Positions 63,531 to 64,000 of a DNA stretch of 64,000 nt are shown here, in pieces; within the stretch, counting starts at the first letter, position 1, and the number at the start of each line of letters is the position of its first letter. This DNA is from Gordionus sp. m RMFG-2023 (taxonomy: Eukaryota; Nematomorpha; Gordioida; Chordodea; Parachordodidae): contig NC_088775.1 in assembly GCF_954871325.1 (NCBI RefSeq), positions 10,021,561 through 10,085,560 of the forward strand, given 5' to 3'. The translations under genes were made by a program, and so were the position numbers. Under the pieces are notes generated by a model. The model saw nothing but the letters and a program-made list of their open reading frames with translations. It made no database searches and was not told the origin of the DNA.

Positions 63531-64000
63531 ATCCAAATCACCTCAAAAAAAATATTACATTTATATATTTTATATTTACTTTCAGAATCTGCAAAAATCA
63601 TAGTAGATGATAGAAATAATTTAAAAAATGAGTTTGTTGGAGAAAATAAACATAAAATAACTCCACCAGAAAAAATATTTGTGTTTTAAATTTCATATAT
63701 CTCATTCAAAATATGTTATATTCAAATTTCGTTTTAATAAATTTTATAATATAGTGGTATATATTTATAATTATAAAAGTTTTAAAAAAAAAATTAAAAA
63801 AAAAATTACGAATTTACTCTGGTGGGGTCTCACAAACCCCAAGCAGTCACAAAATGCTTATATGTTAAAAACTACTCAACCAAAATATGTGAAATTTGGA
63901 ATATAGATTCTAAGATATATTTGATGAAGCTACTGAAGAATCCAGATCATGATAATTAACCGTTTTTATGCAATATCATTTACAGCATGCCTGGGGTTTC
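63215..64000. repeat. Right arm of the piggyBac inverted repeat
   Basis: This arm is the reverse complement of 61578-62391. It contains the terminal GGTGGGGTCTCACAAACC block and the 5' exon on the minus strand. Confidence 0.88.

Larger units (their letters stand above)
61578..64000 (-). mobile_element. piggyBac element in palindromic form (two 5' ends), right end beyond window
   Basis: The left terminus CCCTTCAATACTCTGG follows a TTAA at 61574-61577, the piggyBac target. Positions 61578-62391 and 63215-64000 are inverted copies of each other (about 97% by eye), each holding terminus, 5' untranslated region and the first transposase exons. The roughly 820-bp centre holds the transposase middle. 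The normal 3' end is absent. The right arm should finish about 30 bp past the window. Such a head-to-head structure could be a real rearrangement or an assembly artefact. Confidence 0.85.

Noticed and set aside
63474-63689. 71-codon plus-strand ORF and its mirror at 61866-62129
   Set aside because: Both are antisense shadows of the piggyBac inverted arms.

Overview
This is AT-rich (about three quarters A+T) eukaryotic nuclear DNA with spliced genes, most likely from an animal. The gene best supported is an RBBP4/RBBP7-type histone chaperone very close to animal versions. There is also a VTA1/LIP5 gene, cysteine-rich secreted-type exons and a long list of animal-style DNA transposons. I cannot name the species. 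Tiny 40-46 nt introns and the low GC would fit a compact parasitic or otherwise derived metazoan, but that is a guess.

Layout. 1-2493: the 3' part of a hAT transposon with a BED finger and hAT dimerisation domain. It lies downstream of exon 10 of the minus-strand RBBP4-like gene (coding exons 7975 to 2848), probably in the gene's last intron, with the final exon beyond the left edge. 8689-10720, 17774-19253 and 33174-35007 are three hAT copies with 8-bp target duplications that can be read directly; 12366-15585 is another hAT that was itself hit by a second hAT (12894-14797). 23567-24337 is an intact secreted-type ORF with the layout of a neuropeptide precursor. 24590-26110 is a DUF4371/ZMYM1-like hAT remnant. 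28122-28748 is a lysine-rich repeat ORF. 31686-32164 has two exons of a cysteine-rich (lustrin-like) secreted domain protein. 35579-36696, 37216-37337, 39632-39922 and 44843-44988 are unassigned exons with convincing splice borders. 41446-42344 is a decayed hAT. 45369-49547 is a young but broken Ty3/Gypsy LTR element, followed by a separate gag-like fossil and, at 50760-52650, a GC-richer non-LTR reverse transcriptase relic. 57755-58838 is VTA1. 60002-60134 is a short MITE, 60388-60679 a GC-rich island with perfect 14-bp inverted ends, 60907-61573 an internally deleted copy of the hAT at the left edge, and 61578-64000 a palindromic piggyBac inserted next to or into it.

How it works together. 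The host genes are few and unrelated in function: chromatin assembly (RBBP4), endosomal sorting (VTA1) and secreted or cysteine-rich products. Most of the sequence is transposon debris of the hAT superfamily in at least four sub-families plus hairpin MITEs. The MITEs and hATs explain why some introns are 1-2 kb while introns in the same genes not hit by elements are about 40-45 nt. I saw no tRNA, rRNA or CRISPR array.
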